Below the pieces are notes generated by a model. The model made no database searches. It was not told where the DNA came from and saw only the letters and a program-made list of their open reading frames with translations. A stretch of DNA of 64,000 bases from Zasmidium citrigriseum. Its lineage: Eukaryota; Ascomycota; Dothideomycetes; Mycosphaerellales; Mycosphaerellaceae. The DNA lies in NCBI GenBank assembly GCA_002786025.1, contig NHNW01000008.1:434001-498000 (forward strand). The letters are read 5' to 3'. Numbering within the stretch: position 1 is the first letter of the stretch; each line of letters begins with the position of its first letter. Shown piece after piece: positions 22,020 through 33,431 of the stretch. A program made the position numbers and the translations under genes.

Positions 22020-23096
22020 CTAAGGAATCTCCCTAACATCCTTCACAATCCCCGTTGTAGTCGCATTGATCCCCTCCCTCTTCCTAACACTCGCCCGATA
22101 CAACTCCTTCCTCAACCGATTCACACTTCCCAAAGGCCGGTGAGCCTCCAGCCCATTCCACACATTCAAACTCATCCGATCATCCCAAAACGCCCTCCTC
22201 GCCCCATCGAAAACGTCCTGTCCTTTCGGCAACACCACCTTCGCAACCGTCTCGTAAGGAAATTGGCCTTCATCCCACTCCCTCGAACAATCCTCCACGC
22301 TCTGCTGATCCAAGTCCCGGCAGAGTTGGACCCGGAAATCGAACTCCGCGTCATGAGACTGGAAGAACGATCGGAGCCATTCGGAGTGTTGTTCCCTGCT
22401 GCTGCTGGAGGTGATTTGGGCTTGCTCCGCAAGGGCCTGCTGGAAGTTGGTGGTTGGGAATAGGGCGTACTTGACGATGTAGTCTCCGAAGCGGTAGGCG
22501 GATTGCGAGTACATGGTGTAGGACATGAAGTGGCAATTCGGGAGGCCGGCGGGGGCGAATTGCAAGTCTTTGTCTTTGCGCTTCTCCAGTTCTGCACTCA
22601 AAGCATCCGGATCGAAGAAGTATTTCTCGCGGAGCTGGAAGATCTCGAGACAAGTCGGCAGATCCGTCAGTTCGAGGATGGGTGCGTTGTTGAATGTAAA
22701 GTCTTGCGTGTGGGATTTCTCCCCAATTTCGCTGAGCCAGGATCCACAGTCCTCGACGTTGAAGACTTTCATCCCACAGCCTCGAGGACCTGGGGCTCGG
22801 TCATCGGCCAGATGTATGGGTTCGTTGGCGTAGCGGATCGCCACCGGATACCGCTTCCCAGCGTGGGCAAACAGGCCCTGTGAGAGATGTGGTGGAAGAT
22901 CGTTAGATACGGTGAGAGTTCCCTTGACGATTGCCTGGGTCTTGACATGTGTGCCTCGAAAGCCATGCCGATGCAGACCAAAGTTCTTCTCTTGGATGTT
23001 GTTGATTAGAGAAATCATGTCATTGATCTTGCCGGCTTCATCTTGGATCTGTGGTTCGACGGCAGGATCATTCCATTTGATGTAGGGAGTCGCCAT
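22020..23096 (-). CDS. catalase-like heme protein
   Basis: Single-exon protein of 358 aa of the small catalase-related family. It resembles the core of catalases without their C-terminal domains. The distal His region is HGFRGTHVKTQAIVKG. The conserved middle block RYANEPIHLADDRAPGPRGCGMKVFNV corresponds to the catalase R-F-S...DxRGFAVKFY stretch. SHTQDFTFNNAPI carries the distal Asn. An Arg-x3-Tyr element (YRFGDY) could supply the proximal heme ligand. No signal peptide or classical peroxisome signal is seen (C-terminus REIP). Such proteins are peroxidases or catalases of uncertain substrate. A truncated copy of its 3' end lies at 20470. Confidence 0.8.
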   Translation of the reverse strand: MATPYIKWNDPAVEPQIQDEAGKINDMISLINNIQEKNFGLHRHGFRGTHVKTQAIVKGTLTVSNDLPPHLSQGLFAHAGKRYPVAIRYANEPIHLADDRAPGPRGCGMKVFNVEDCGSWLSEIGEKSHTQDFTFNNAPILELTDLPTCLEIFQLREKYFFDPDALSAELEKRKDKDLQFAPAGLPNCHFMSYTMYSQSAYRFGDYIVKYALFPTTNFQQALAEQAQITSSSSREQHSEWLRSFFQSHDAEFDFRVQLCRDLDQQSVEDCSREWDEGQFPYETVAKVVLPKGQDVFDGARRAFWDDRMSLNVWNGLEAHRPLGSVNRLRKELYRASVRKREGINATTTGIVKDVREIP

Positions 23097-23475
23097 GTTT
23101 GTCGTCTCGTTTGAGTATCTCGTGGTAGCCTGAGAGCTGTGCAGAAAAGTCGTCTGGCTGCGGTGAGAGATAGGTCAGTCTTAAGGCGAGAGATCGAGCG
23201 ATTGAATCCTTTGATGACCTCATTGAAGCTTTCTGAAGACGAGCTTTCCAAATACAGTCTGCTCGCCGCACGTCATGTCCATAGCACACGATGATGCTCA
23301 AAAAGCCATTGTGCTACACAGTCGGTCAACATCGATCGGTACAGAACGCTCACCTCTCAAGATGAAAGCTCTTAGACGACTCAACTTGGTGATCGGTTAA
23401 TTGACTCGGCACGACGTTTCGAATCGATTGCAAGACATACGGGGGATACGGGGATCAGATCTGGCCGAATCGAAA

Positions 23476-24507
23476 TCACATCTTCGACTCGCGGCCTTTC
23501 CTCTTCGCTAAGACGATAGTCAGCACACAGCAATCTTCGAAAACGATCGACAGAACAACACTCACCCGCCAACTCATTCATCTTCGCCGTCATCCTAACC
23601 ATAGGCTCCCCATCCACAAACCGTTCCGCAAGCGCATCAGCCGAATTATACAGCGCCAAAACCCTCTGATCCCTCAAACTCGCATTCTGCAACCGTTTCA
23701 TCTCCATCATACTCTTCCCACTCCGCTCCTCCAACATCCCCTTCAAATACCCATGCACAGCCTCCTGGAACCCCTCCTTCGGAAAAATCTTATTCACCAT
23801 CCCAATCTCCTTCAACTCCTCCACCGTCGCCTTCCCGCCCAGCATCAGCCACTCGTTCGCCCGGTGCACGCCCATGGATTGTGCCCAGTTTACTGCCGAG
23901 CCGTTTTCGGGGACGAGCCCCATTTGGGAGAAGGTCACTTGCAGCCAGGCGCCCTCGGCGGCGTAGAAGAGGTCCGAGGCGCCTTGGAACCAGGCGGCGC
24001 CGGCGCCGACGCCGGGGCCGTTGAGCGCGAGGACGAGGACTTTTTTGTGGTCGATCATGGAGCGCACGAGCTCCATTCCTACGGCGAAGTTTTGCATCCA
24101 GAAGATTTTCTTTTGGCCGGAGTTTTTGAAGTCTTGGGGCATTTTGGAGATGCCTGGGGGGGAGTTAGTTGAGGGTGGAATGAGTCGAGGGAGATGAATT
24201 GGGACTGGATTGCGGTATTTTTCTAACGAGTTTGACTTACCATTGACGTCGGCACCTGAGGCGAAGAATCGGCCTTCGCCCGTGATGACAGTGAAAGTGG
24301 TATCGGGGTGTTCGTTAAGTTCTCGCAGAGCGGCAATCGTATCCGCGATGAGGCTGCCGCCGAAAGAGTTGAGCTGTTTTGGCCGATTGAACTAGAGCCA
24401 TCGTCAGCGTCTGCCATAACCACACTGTAGAATGTGTTGCTTACCTTGATCGTGCCGATGCCGTCCCTGACATCCACAATGATGTCGGTGTACTTCTCGC
24501 CGGCCAT
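23476..24507 (-). CDS. ECI1: peroxisomal enoyl-CoA hydratase/isomerase family protein
   Basis: Crotonase-fold enzyme, 277 aa after splicing, probably the delta3-delta2 enoyl-CoA isomerase of unsaturated fatty-acid beta-oxidation. Exons are 24507-24445, 24391-24241, 24153-23566 and 23507-23476; all four join in frame. The oxyanion-hole elements are FFASGADVN and LNGPGVGAGAAW, and an acidic residue follows in GLVPENGSAVNWAQ. Removing the last 58-nt intron gives the C-terminus AAKRKGRESKM, whose SKM is a peroxisomal PTS1 tripeptide. If that intron is kept the frame runs on to 23381 with a different tail lacking PTS1. The symbol is by family resemblance; a dienoyl-CoA or other PTS1 crotonase is possible. 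Confidence 0.87.
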
Positions 24508-24962
24508 AGTTGCTCTCTCCGAATGTTTGATAGCAGAAGTCTGTTCTGTAACCTAGTGGCTTCAATTTGTGTGTCGAAGGCGAGATGCTGATTGATGAAG
24601 CGTGATATAAAGTAGATTGGTGCATAGTAATCCACGAGTCGAAGGACCACCTGAAGTTCCACCGAGGCCGAGGTTAACCTATCCCTCTCTCTCGGCCCTA
24701 GTTTTGCACAGCCTCAAGTGGCGGTGCAAGGCCGTTGCCAAGCGGACTTCTTTCACATGCAATCGAATCGAACTAGTGCAAATGCGAAAATGGGTTGAAG
24801 TCATGTAAACAGCTCGCGGACAGCTTAAGAGAAGTGGCGTTGGCGTTCATGTCAAGTTGGAAGATGTCTCCGGCAATCTCCAACTCTGTCGCTGAGGACT
24901 GAGAATGGAACCAGCACTTCGAGAGCTTGGAGTTGAGCAATTCTCCAGAGACAGGTGACGTT
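24508..24962. other. intergenic, upstream of enoyl-CoA isomerase
   Basis: No coding signal recognised; probably promoter of the isomerase gene. Confidence 0.4.
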
Positions 24963-25860
24963 TCAGTTTGCGTGGAACAATGCGAGTGTAAGATTCCACA
25001 GCTCCAGCGATCCTGAGCTTGATGGCCCAGATAGATAAACAAAAGAAGTGACTTGAGTAGCTATTGGCACGGAGATTTGCAACCCATAGCCCGAACGTGT
25101 ATCGTAGTTGATTAGCTCATGAAGTCCTTGCATGCGATCCTGTCTACGCAAGACGGTTTGATACAAAGGATATGCATACTTGCGAGCCGGCCTTTCGAAT
25201 CGATCTATCAAGACTGAACACTTGTCCGGGCTTCGGGCAAGTGAAAAGACTCACGCGATCCTTGATCTGGGCGTGGAGTGCGACTACGTTCGCATTCTTG
25301 AATGACAGCTGATAGAAAGGTATGGAGTTGTCTTGTCCAAGACTCGCCGTGAAAGGAGACTTCGGCATGTGCAAGGCGTCGAGTAGAACGGCAGCATCAT
25401 TCATTGAAATGGACGTTCGAGAACATCGCCGATCGAACGCATGGGAGGTGTTTCAGAGGGCATGAGCAGACGGATGCTTCGTTATAGGCGAAGGCCGGCG
25501 GGACCGATGTACGGAATGGGAAGTTGCATGGCGCCATGAGGTATTCAAGCCCTACATTAGCATTGAGTTTCGAACTCTCGCAGAGACCCGGTGATCGTAC
25601 CGAAGGTCTGGGATGGCAGCGAATGGATCCTTGTTCCTGGGTTTCAAACCAGGCTGGAGAACAGACAGTAGCAGGAAGTGTCGCGTGGTCATGCATCTCG
25701 TGGCGGCTGTGCGTTGACATTATGTCGTCGCCGTGGAAGTGTCCAAGGTCAGCGGCTATGTTGAAAGGCTCTTCGCTCGCTCAGCGTCGAATGACATGGT
25801 TCGTCGTATCTCGTCGGAATCTGACGACATCGTCCTAGGATGATTGACTTGCATGCGGAG
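24963..25860 (-). pseudogene. possible degenerate multi-exon gene, unidentified
   Basis: On the minus strand several protein-like stretches follow each other: FHGDDIMSTHSRHEMHDH (near 25730), YLMAPCNFPFRTSVPPAF (near 25500), SFKNANVVALHAQIKDR (near 25280) and RKYAYPLYQTVLRRQDRM (near 25170). They are divided by intron-like segments (for example 25564-25612 and a GTGAGT donor at 25253). I could not join them into one open frame: the natural splice choices bring in stops. It may be a decayed gene or a real one with different splicing. No family recognised. Confidence 0.25.
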
Positions 25861-27635
25861 AATTTGCTTTGCAACGACGATAGACTTTTCGCTTTCCAGG
25901 GAACAGGCGTGTTGGACATACGAGACAGACGTCAACTGTCAGGCAGCTTGGCTGTTCTCTTGTCTGAGAGCTGAATAGGTTGTTCAAGAAGAGCGCTGGG
26001 TATACCTGGAAAGCGATAGGCCGGAGCAGGTATTAGAAAGCAAGTGTTTCCCCGTCTGCCCATCTCTCCAGCATTGGCGATACATCACCTGGCGCGAAGG
26101 TAGGCCATTGTCCTGGCTGGGCAAGATTGTTCGGAGAGCCGGAGACAAGACAGCCGCTCTTTGTCGTCGCAAGCCCCCAGACGGAGGCGGAGGGAGGTTT
26201 TGTAGGAAGTCCTTCTGCGGGCTAATGCGGTGTGAGGTCTTGGTATGTCGTCCAGACAAGGTAGATCGGCCGTGCAAGCGTGCAAGGCCAGGGGTTCTGC
26301 ACGTGGATGATTGGTGCTGACCCGAAAACTTTATGCAACCGATTAGCTCTGCGTTTCAAGCAGCTCTCAGCCTGGAGAGATGAGCGTAGACCGGTGTTTG
26401 CTGCAGACGCTATCGTTCGGACCTATACGAATTGTTGCGGCGACTATAGATGACTGGGTGGGGCCGTCGAGCAAGCACCCATTCAGGCTGACGCCTCCAA
26501 GGTGCACCAATGACTTGTTTGAGATTCGTGATCAGATGCTGTGTGCTTGATGCATACCGGATGGAATCGGGGGAGACGGTTGCCCATGTGAGTGCGTGCC
26601 CAGCAACTTCCACATCGCGAATGGCGGAGTCTTGGCCGGGCAGCCACCGACGCAGATGTTGCAGTCCAAGATGCAGCACAGGTGGAAAGTTATCAGACAA
26701 CAATCGTACGCGCAGCTCGGGCCACTTCGATTCATTTCGAACGACGTTCTCGAAGGTCGATGCTCCACAGTGGTTGATGAGTTGTCGACGACGCCCCCAG
26801 GAGTTCGGGATGAAGGGCAAGATAGCCGTTAGCGATCCGCGCATAAAGTTGTGCATGGGTATCCACGTCCGCAGGCAACTTTGCCGCCCGGCGCTAGGCT
26901 GTTTTCAGCATTCAGCCGTGCCGAATTTTTCGGAATCCGTTGCGGCAAAGATGATACGATTCGCGATGGATCAATCAATTGCTTCTCTATGCATTTCAGC
27001 CCTCGCGGGATGGTACGAAAGGATGCTCGCTGCGATGCGAGAAGCGCCTGCTGACCTGCAAGGCGATGACACCAGCGTTTCCTCAGGCTGTCCGAGCAAC
27101 ACGAGCGGCAGTCACAATGAATCATTATGCGGCAGATGCGAGCGTATACGAAGCACGTTTTGTGCGGGTTGCCTGACACGCCTCCTGCTTCCGCGCCATC
27201 GCTTGCCTGGGCACATCGCGTGCGCTTGGCGGACACGGGTAGGCCAGCGTCCGTCTGGCGCCTCCAGCACGCGGCATGCAACGCTGCGAAGCCAATGCAC
27301 TGCACATGTTGTGTTGTGATGGACCGCATCCCGGCTGGCGTCATTGTTGGCCCCTGGTCGGAATCGGGAACAGCACATCTTAAGCAAATGTTTCTTTGTT
27401 ACTTATGCATCTCTCGTCTCCGTTAAAAGCCTTCGGCGCCTCTTTTTCTGGTAGGTGTTGCGTCTAACTCGCTTTTCCGGGATTCTCTACATTCCTCTGC
27501 TGTGCGACTGGCGATCGCCGCCCGCTGGACTGGACTTCGACCTCTCGACAGCCCTTTAGCCACAGCATCATCCCCTCGGAGGAGCTCGATTTCACGCCAC
27601 GGCAGCTCCACTGAGCTCGCCCTCTAATATCAGCC
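25861..27635. other. long upstream region of the ABC transporter
   Basis: About 1.8 kb with antisense-overlapping frames (for example a 269-codon plus-strand frame at 26510 and a 148-codon minus-strand frame at 26410) that lack motifs. The last 200 bases are a pyrimidine-rich leader to the ABC transporter ATG. No secure gene. Confidence 0.45.
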
Positions 27636-30600
27636 ATGTCTCTGGTCGGCAACTTTTCTTTCGGCAACTATGACCGGACTGCGGAGACCACAGGCGCTGG
27701 AAACACTGGTGCCGCCTTTCAACGGAGGGCCAGCATGACCGATCAGGATCCAGAAGGACAGGCACATGCAACAGAACGACGGCCTAGCTTTGCACGTCTG
27801 GCCAGCCGGAGACGATCATCTGCAGCAACATCAGAACGACCACGAACAGCACAGAGACCGACGAACGTTCCAGAGAGCGCTATCGACATCGAGAAAGGCG
27901 ACGAAGAGAAGCGAGGCATGGAGGCCTACGAGACCCAAGGCCACACTCCGGACAGGAAGCTCGATTCTGATGAGGAGTCTTCAGACTACAAGGCAGACCA
28001 GGCTATCGCCACACTTGCTCGAAGTCTAACCAAGCAATCAACATGGAGTCAAATTCCTTCCAACCCATTCCAGGCCGAGAAGGATTCCGAGCTCGATCCG
28101 ATGGGGCCAAATTTCAAGGCGCGATCATGGGTGAAGAGCATGATGAAGCTGAACCGTGAGGATGGCCGAACACCCGTTCGAACTGGTGGTGTTGCTTTCC
28201 GAAACATGAACGTGTATGGATTCGGCGCTGCCACCGACTACCAGAAGGATGTTGGCAATATCTGGTTGGAGGGAATTGGCTTCGTGAAGAAGATGCTGGG
28301 CATGAGCAAGCCACGCCGGATCGATATTCTCCGCGACTTTGAGGGTATTGTGGAGAGCGGAGAGATGTTGGTCGTGCTTGGTCCACCAGGTTCTGGTTGC
28401 TCGACTTTCCTCAAGTCGCTCACCGGCGAGACCCACGGATTCGAGATCGAGCCCGACTCATACCTCAACTACCAGGGCATTCCAGCAAAGCACATGCACA
28501 AGTACTTCCGTGGTGAGGCCATCTACACTGCCGAAGTCGACGTACATTTCCCCATGCTTTCCGTGGGTGACACCTTGACCTTCGCCGCACGAGCCCGAGC
28601 ACCAAGACAAATACCTGGTGGCGTCAGCAAGACTGAGTTCTCAGACCATCTGCGAAATGCCGTGATGGCCACTTTCGGCATCAGTCACACTGTCAACACC
28701 CGTGTTGGTAACGATTTCATTCGAGGAGTATCTGGAGGAGAACGAAAGCGTGTGACCATCGCAGAAGCAGCTTTGAGCGGTGCACCTTTGCAGGCCTGGG
28801 ACAACTCGACCCGTGGTCTCGACTCCGCCAACGCCATCGAATTCTGTAAGACCGTTCGACTGAGTGCCGAGCTTGCTGGAAGCGCCGCTATGGTCGCCAT
28901 CTACCAAGCTCCACAGGCTGCGTACGAACAATTCGACAAGGCTCTCGTTCTCTACGAAGGTCGTCAAATCTTCTTCGGCCGATGCGACGAGGCTAGAGCT
29001 TATTTCGAGAACATGGGTTTTTCGTGCCCGGACCGACAAACTACTGCCGACTTCCTTACTTCGATGACTTCGCCACAAGAGCGTATTGTGAAACAAGGTT
29101 ACGAAGACCGTGTCCCTCGCACGCCGGACGAGTTTGCAACTGTTTGGAAAAACAGCCCGGAGCGGAAGCAGTTGCTTCAGGACATCGAAGCATACGAGCA
29201 GCGATACCCATTCGAAGGCGAGGCCTACCAACAGTTCGTTGAAAGCCGCAAAGCACAGCAATCCAAGCAGCAGCGCATCAAGTCGCCATACACCCTTTCA
29301 TACACGCAGCAGGTGAACCTCTGTCTGTGGCGAGGCTTCAGGCGTCTGGTCGGTGCACCCGAGCTCACACTCACTCAACTCTTCGGTAACTTCGCCATGG
29401 CCCTGATTCTTGGATCTGTCTTCTACAACATGAGAATGGATACGGACTCCTTCTTCCAACGTGGAGCCGTGCTCTTCTTCGCTGTCCTCATCAACGCTTT
29501 CGGTTCTGCCTTGGAAATTCTGACCCTCTATGCTCAGCGACCGATCGTCGAAAAGCATGACCGCTACGCTTTGTACCATCCATCCGCCGAAGCCTTCGCC
29601 TCCATGTTGACTGATATGCCGTACAAGATCTTGAACGCCATTATCTTCAACATCACGCTGTACTTCATGGTCAATCTCCGAAGAGAGCCAGGCGCATTCT
29701 TCTTCTTCCTCTTCGTCAGCTTCCTCACCACGCTGACGATGAGTATGCTGTTCCGAACGATTGCCTCCGTCTCTCGTACACTTTCCCAGGCCATGGCTCC
29801 CGCTGCTATCATTATCCTGGCTATCGTCATTTTCACCGGATTCGCTATCCCGACCGACTACATGCTGGGTTGGTGCCGCTGGATCAACTACATCGACCCA
29901 GTCGCTTACGGATTCGAATCTCTCATGATCAACGAGTTCGTCGGCCAGGACTATACTTGTAGCTTGGCATCACTCGTGCCGCCGTATGGTAGACTCGCCG
30001 ACAACTCTCAAGTCTGCACGGCAGTGGGATCCACCGCTGGTCAGAGCTTCGTCGCAGGAACTGCATACATCGAGTCTGCTTACAAGTACTTCCCATCGCA
30101 CCGTTGGAGGAATGTCGGCATTATCATCGCCTTCATGATCTTCTTCATGTGCTGCTACCTGGCTGCCACCGAGTTCATCAGCGCCAAGAAGTCGAAGGGT
30201 GAAGTGCTTGTGTTCCAGATGGGCCACATCCCCGCCGCCATGAAGGAGAAGAAGGTGGACGAAGAATCCGTCGATACTGCTCGCAACGACTCGAATGCCC
30301 TCGCTCGCAAGGAGAGCTACGTCGAGGCATCCGACATCATCTTAAAGCAGACCGCCATCTTCAGCTGGAAGGACGTGTGCTACGACATCAAGATCAAGGG
30401 TCAAGACCGCAGAATTCTGGACCACGTCGACGGCTGGGTCAAGCCAGGCACTCTCACCGCTCTGATGGGTGTCTCTGGTGCCGGCAAGACCACTCTCTTG
30501 GATGTGCTCGCTACTCGCGTGACCATGGGTGTCATCTCAGGTGACATGCTTGTCGATGGACGCCAGCGCGACTCCTCCTTCCAGCGCAAGACCGGTTACG

Positions 30601-32303
30601 TACAGCAGCAGGATCTCCACTTGTCTACCTCCACCGTTAGAGAAGCGCTGAACTTCAGTGCTCTCCTGCGTCAACCCAAGAGCACACCTAACAAGGAGAA
30701 GATCGCGTACGTCGATGAAGTCATCAAGCTTCTTGATATGGAAGAATACGCCGATGCTGTTGTCGGTGTCCCCGGTGAAGGATTGAACGTCGAGCAGCGC
30801 AAGCGTTTGACGATCGGTGTTGAACTTGCAGCCAAGCCAGAACTTCTCCTCTTCCTCGACGAGCCGACATCCGGCCTGGATTCTCAAACCTCGTGGGCCA
30901 TTTGCGATCTGATGGAAAAGCTCAAGAACTCGGGTCAAGCCATTCTCTGCACTATCCACCAGCCGTCTGCTATGCTCTTCCAGCGTTTCGATCGCCTCCT
31001 CTTCCTCGCGAAGGGTGGCAGGACTGTCTACTTTGGTGAGGTTGGCGAGAACTCTCGCACCCTGGCCAACTACTTCGAGCGCAATGGCGGTCCCAAGTGT
31101 CCGAAGGATGCCAACCCAGCAGAATGGATGCTTGAAGTCATCGGAGCCGCACCGGCATCGCACACCGACAAAGACTGGCATGAGATCTGGCGCAACTCGC
31201 CAGAGTACCAAGAAGTCCAGCAGCACCTCGAATACCTGAAGAGTGAGCGACCAAAGCAGGCCGCCCCATCAGCCACCCCAAATGACAAGGAGAGCTACCG
31301 CGAGTTCGCCGCACCATTCGGTCAGCAACTGTGGGAAGTCACCGTGCGTGTCTTCCAACAATACTGGCGAACCCCATCCTACATCTACTCCAAGACCGCG
31401 CTGTGCCTCTTCTCGGCCCTCTTCATCGGCTTCATCTTCTACAACGCCCCACTCACGCACCAAGGCCTGCAGAACCAGATGTTCTCCATCTTCATGACCT
31501 TCACGATCTTCGGGCAGCTCGTACAGCAAATCATGCCGCACTTCGTCACCCAACGTTCCCTCTACGAAGTCCGCGAACGCCCCTCAAAGACCTACTCCTG
31601 GCAAGCCTTCATGATCTCCAACATCGCCGTCGAACTCCCCTGGAACTCCCTCATGGCCGTCATCATGTTCTTCTGCTACTACTACCCAGTAGGCCTGTAC
31701 AACAACGCCGGCGACGACTTGCACGAACGAGGAGCGCTCTTCTTCCTCTTCATGCTGGAATTCCTCCTCTTCACCTCCTCCTTCACCAACATGATCATCG
31801 CGGGAATGGACAGCGCGGAAACCGGCGGCAATATCGCCAATTTGATGTTCTCGCTCTGCTTGATCTTCTGTGGTGTCCTCGCTACGCCGACTACACTCCC
31901 CGGTTTCTGGATCTTCATGTACCGCGTCAGTCCGTTCACCTACTTCGTCGGCGGTTTCCTATCCACCGGTCTCGCCAACACGGACGTCCACTGCGCTGAT
32001 AACGAGTTCGTCACCATGGAACCCGGCGAAGCTGGCCAAACCTGCATCGAGTATATGGGCCGCTACATTGATCAATTCGGCGGATACCTCTCCAACAACG
32101 AGAGTACCTCGAACTGCCAGTACTGCACCTACGATTCCAGCAACTACTTTTTGCAGGGCGTCAGCATTTCGTACGAGGATCGATGGAGGAACTTTGGGAT
32201 TCTGTGGGCTTTCATCATTTTTAATATCTTTGCGGCTGTCTTCTTCTATTGGCTTGTGAGGGTGCCGAAGAACAAGGGGAAGAAGAAGGAGAAGAGCGAG
32301 TAA
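27636..32303 (+). CDS. PDR-type (ABCG) full-size ABC transporter
   Basis: Plasma-membrane drug/toxin efflux pump of 1555 aa in one exon with the (NBD-TMD)2 layout. A long polar N-terminus precedes NBD1. Walker A1 GPPGSGCST is at about 249-257, signature VSGGERKRV at about 365, and the divergent NSTRGLDSA Walker-B/D-loop region follows. Six membrane spans end in a large extracellular loop. NBD2 has Walker [10 protein letters not shown] (about 945), a degenerate LNVEQRKRL signature and [13 protein letters not shown] (about 1074). Six more spans precede the basic tail [11 protein letters not shown]. The asymmetric degenerate motifs (Cys instead of Lys in Walker A1, altered signature in NBD2) are normal for fungal PDR pumps. 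Substrates cannot be predicted. It stands alone, with a ~3 kb gene-poor upstream region that could hold stress or regulator sites. Confidence 0.96.
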   Translation: MSLVGNFSFGNYDRTAETTGAGNTGAAFQRRASMTDQDPEGQAHATERRPSFARLASRRRSSAATSERPRTAQRPTNVPESAIDIEKGDEEKRGMEAYETQGHTPDRKLDSDEESSDYKADQAIATLARSLTKQSTWSQIPSNPFQAEKDSELDPMGPNFKARSWVKSMMKLNREDGRTPVRTGGVAFRNMNVYGFGAATDYQKDVGNIWLEGIGFVKKMLGMSKPRRIDILRDFEGIVESGEMLVVLGPPGSGCSTFLKSLTGETHGFEIEPDSYLNYQGIPAKHMHKYFRGEAIYTAEVDVHFPMLSVGDTLTFAARARAPRQIPGGVSKTEFSDHLRNAVMATFGISHTVNTRVGNDFIRGVSGGERKRVTIAEAALSGAPLQAWDNSTRGLDSANAIEFCKTVRLSAELAGSAAMVAIYQAPQAAYEQFDKALVLYEGRQIFFGRCDEARAYFENMGFSCPDRQTTADFLTSMTSPQERIVKQGYEDRVPRTPDEFATVWKNSPERKQLLQDIEAYEQRYPFEGEAYQQFVESRKAQQSKQQRIKSPYTLSYTQQVNLCLWRGFRRLVGAPELTLTQLFGNFAMALILGSVFYNMRMDTDSFFQRGAVLFFAVLINAFGSALEILTLYAQRPIVEKHDRYALYHPSAEAFASMLTDMPYKILNAIIFNITLYFMVNLRREPGAFFFFLFVSFLTTLTMSMLFRTIASVSRTLSQAMAPAAIIILAIVIFTGFAIPTDYMLGWCRWINYIDPVAYGFESLMINEFVGQDYTCSLASLVPPYGRLADNSQVCTAVGSTAGQSFVAGTAYIESAYKYFPSHRWRNVGIIIAFMIFFMCCYLAATEFISAKKSKGEVLVFQMGHIPAAMKEKKVDEESVDTARNDSNALARKESYVEASDIILKQTAIFSWKDVCYDIKIKGQDRRILDHVDGWVKPGTLTALMGVSGAGKTTLLDVLATRVTMGVISGDMLVDGRQRDSSFQRKTGYVQQQDLHLSTSTVREALNFSALLRQPKSTPNKEKIAYVDEVIKLLDMEEYADAVVGVPGEGLNVEQRKRLTIGVELAAKPELLLFLDEPTSGLDSQTSWAICDLMEKLKNSGQAILCTIHQPSAMLFQRFDRLLFLAKGGRTVYFGEVGENSRTLANYFERNGGPKCPKDANPAEWMLEVIGAAPASHTDKDWHEIWRNSPEYQEVQQHLEYLKSERPKQAAPSATPNDKESYREFAAPFGQQLWEVTVRVFQQYWRTPSYIYSKTALCLFSALFIGFIFYNAPLTHQGLQNQMFSIFMTFTIFGQLVQQIMPHFVTQRSLYEVRERPSKTYSWQAFMISNIAVELPWNSLMAVIMFFCYYYPVGLYNNAGDDLHERGALFFLFMLEFLLFTSSFTNMIIAGMDSAETGGNIANLMFSLCLIFCGVLATPTTLPGFWIFMYRVSPFTYFVGGFLSTGLANTDVHCADNEFVTMEPGEAGQTCIEYMGRYIDQFGGYLSNNESTSNCQYCTYDSSNYFLQGVSISYEDRWRNFGILWAFIIFNIFAAVFFYWLVRVPKNKGKKKEKSE

Positions 32304-33431
32304 GACGTATCTTTTGTTTTTGGTTGATGCATAGCGGGATTGGGATAGATGGGAATGAGAAGAGGAGACTTGTACAGTCACGAGACTAGTATTGCATAGA
32401 AAGCGTGAGAGAATAGATGCGTTTAATGTCGCTACTTGCATCAATTTTCCCTCCTCGTCTTGGATCGCACGGTTACACGAACCTCCCACACCCCTGCCTG
32501 CCTGTCGGTTGTAGGCGAGGTGCATCTCTTGGTATCGACCCGCTTTCTGACAACGGCACTTTCTTCTTGCTCCTTCACCATCATTAGGACTTCAGAGGCC
32601 TATGTTCCAGAGTCACAACTCACAGCAGACGCCATGTGGCACGCACATCTTCTCCGCTTCGAGCACGACCGACTCGGGCCGGACGGCGCGAAATTCGTGG
32701 AGGCGGTGGTTCCTCCTTCACTTCTGCTCGCGTGCTCTCTTTCTTTGCTTCATTTTCATCATTTCTGCTACTTCAAGACGCCTTTCCCCGCTGCTTAAAG
32801 ATCTTTGAAAAGTTTCGAGTTTCGTATCGCTTGACAGCCCGATTTCTGGCCATCGTCGCCACGGACTTGGACTCCGGTTTCCCGGTAGAGAGAACTTCAA
32901 GATTTTGAGCGAGACGAGCACGAGACCGAAAAGGACGAGCAACCAGAAGACGAACCAGATCTCGCGATCAAGATCAGGACATCTTGTGAGAAGCACAAGT
33001 CGTTTCATTTCCCCGACAGCCGTTGCCAATACGCCTGGATGCGGGAGGCTCGGACTTGACACTTCGCCCCTTCACGACGTCTTGGGGCAGCTGCCTTTGC
33101 AATACAGGCTTGTCTCCAAGCCTATCCCGGCTTTCTCGACTCTATTGGAACCTTGAGCAAGTAGGACATGTCCTAAAGCCACAGTACTCAGTCCAACTGC
33201 CGAAGAATCCGAGAGGACGACACGAGACGCGCGGTCTCTTAAGTCCCCAGGATCATTTCAATTTCGACCTCACCTCTACGAGAATCACAAGGCATTGCTC
33301 GGAAACCGCTCTCGCAAATCCGCGTCCAAGTCCACGAAACTTCGAAACCACAGCCTTTCTTCTCCTCGAGACCACCAACCCGGACAAACCACCATCGACC
33401 AGCATTTCACTCCAAGACCACCTCCCCCACA
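32304..33431. other. intergenic, leader of SET gene
   Basis: 1.1 kb with no recognised gene. The last 250 bases are CA/CT-rich and probably transcribed leader of the SET-domain gene. Confidence 0.45.

Noticed and set aside
26510..27319. 269-codon plus-strand frame
   Set aside because: High Cys/Arg/Ser content, no domain, overlapped by long minus-strand frames; likely chance.
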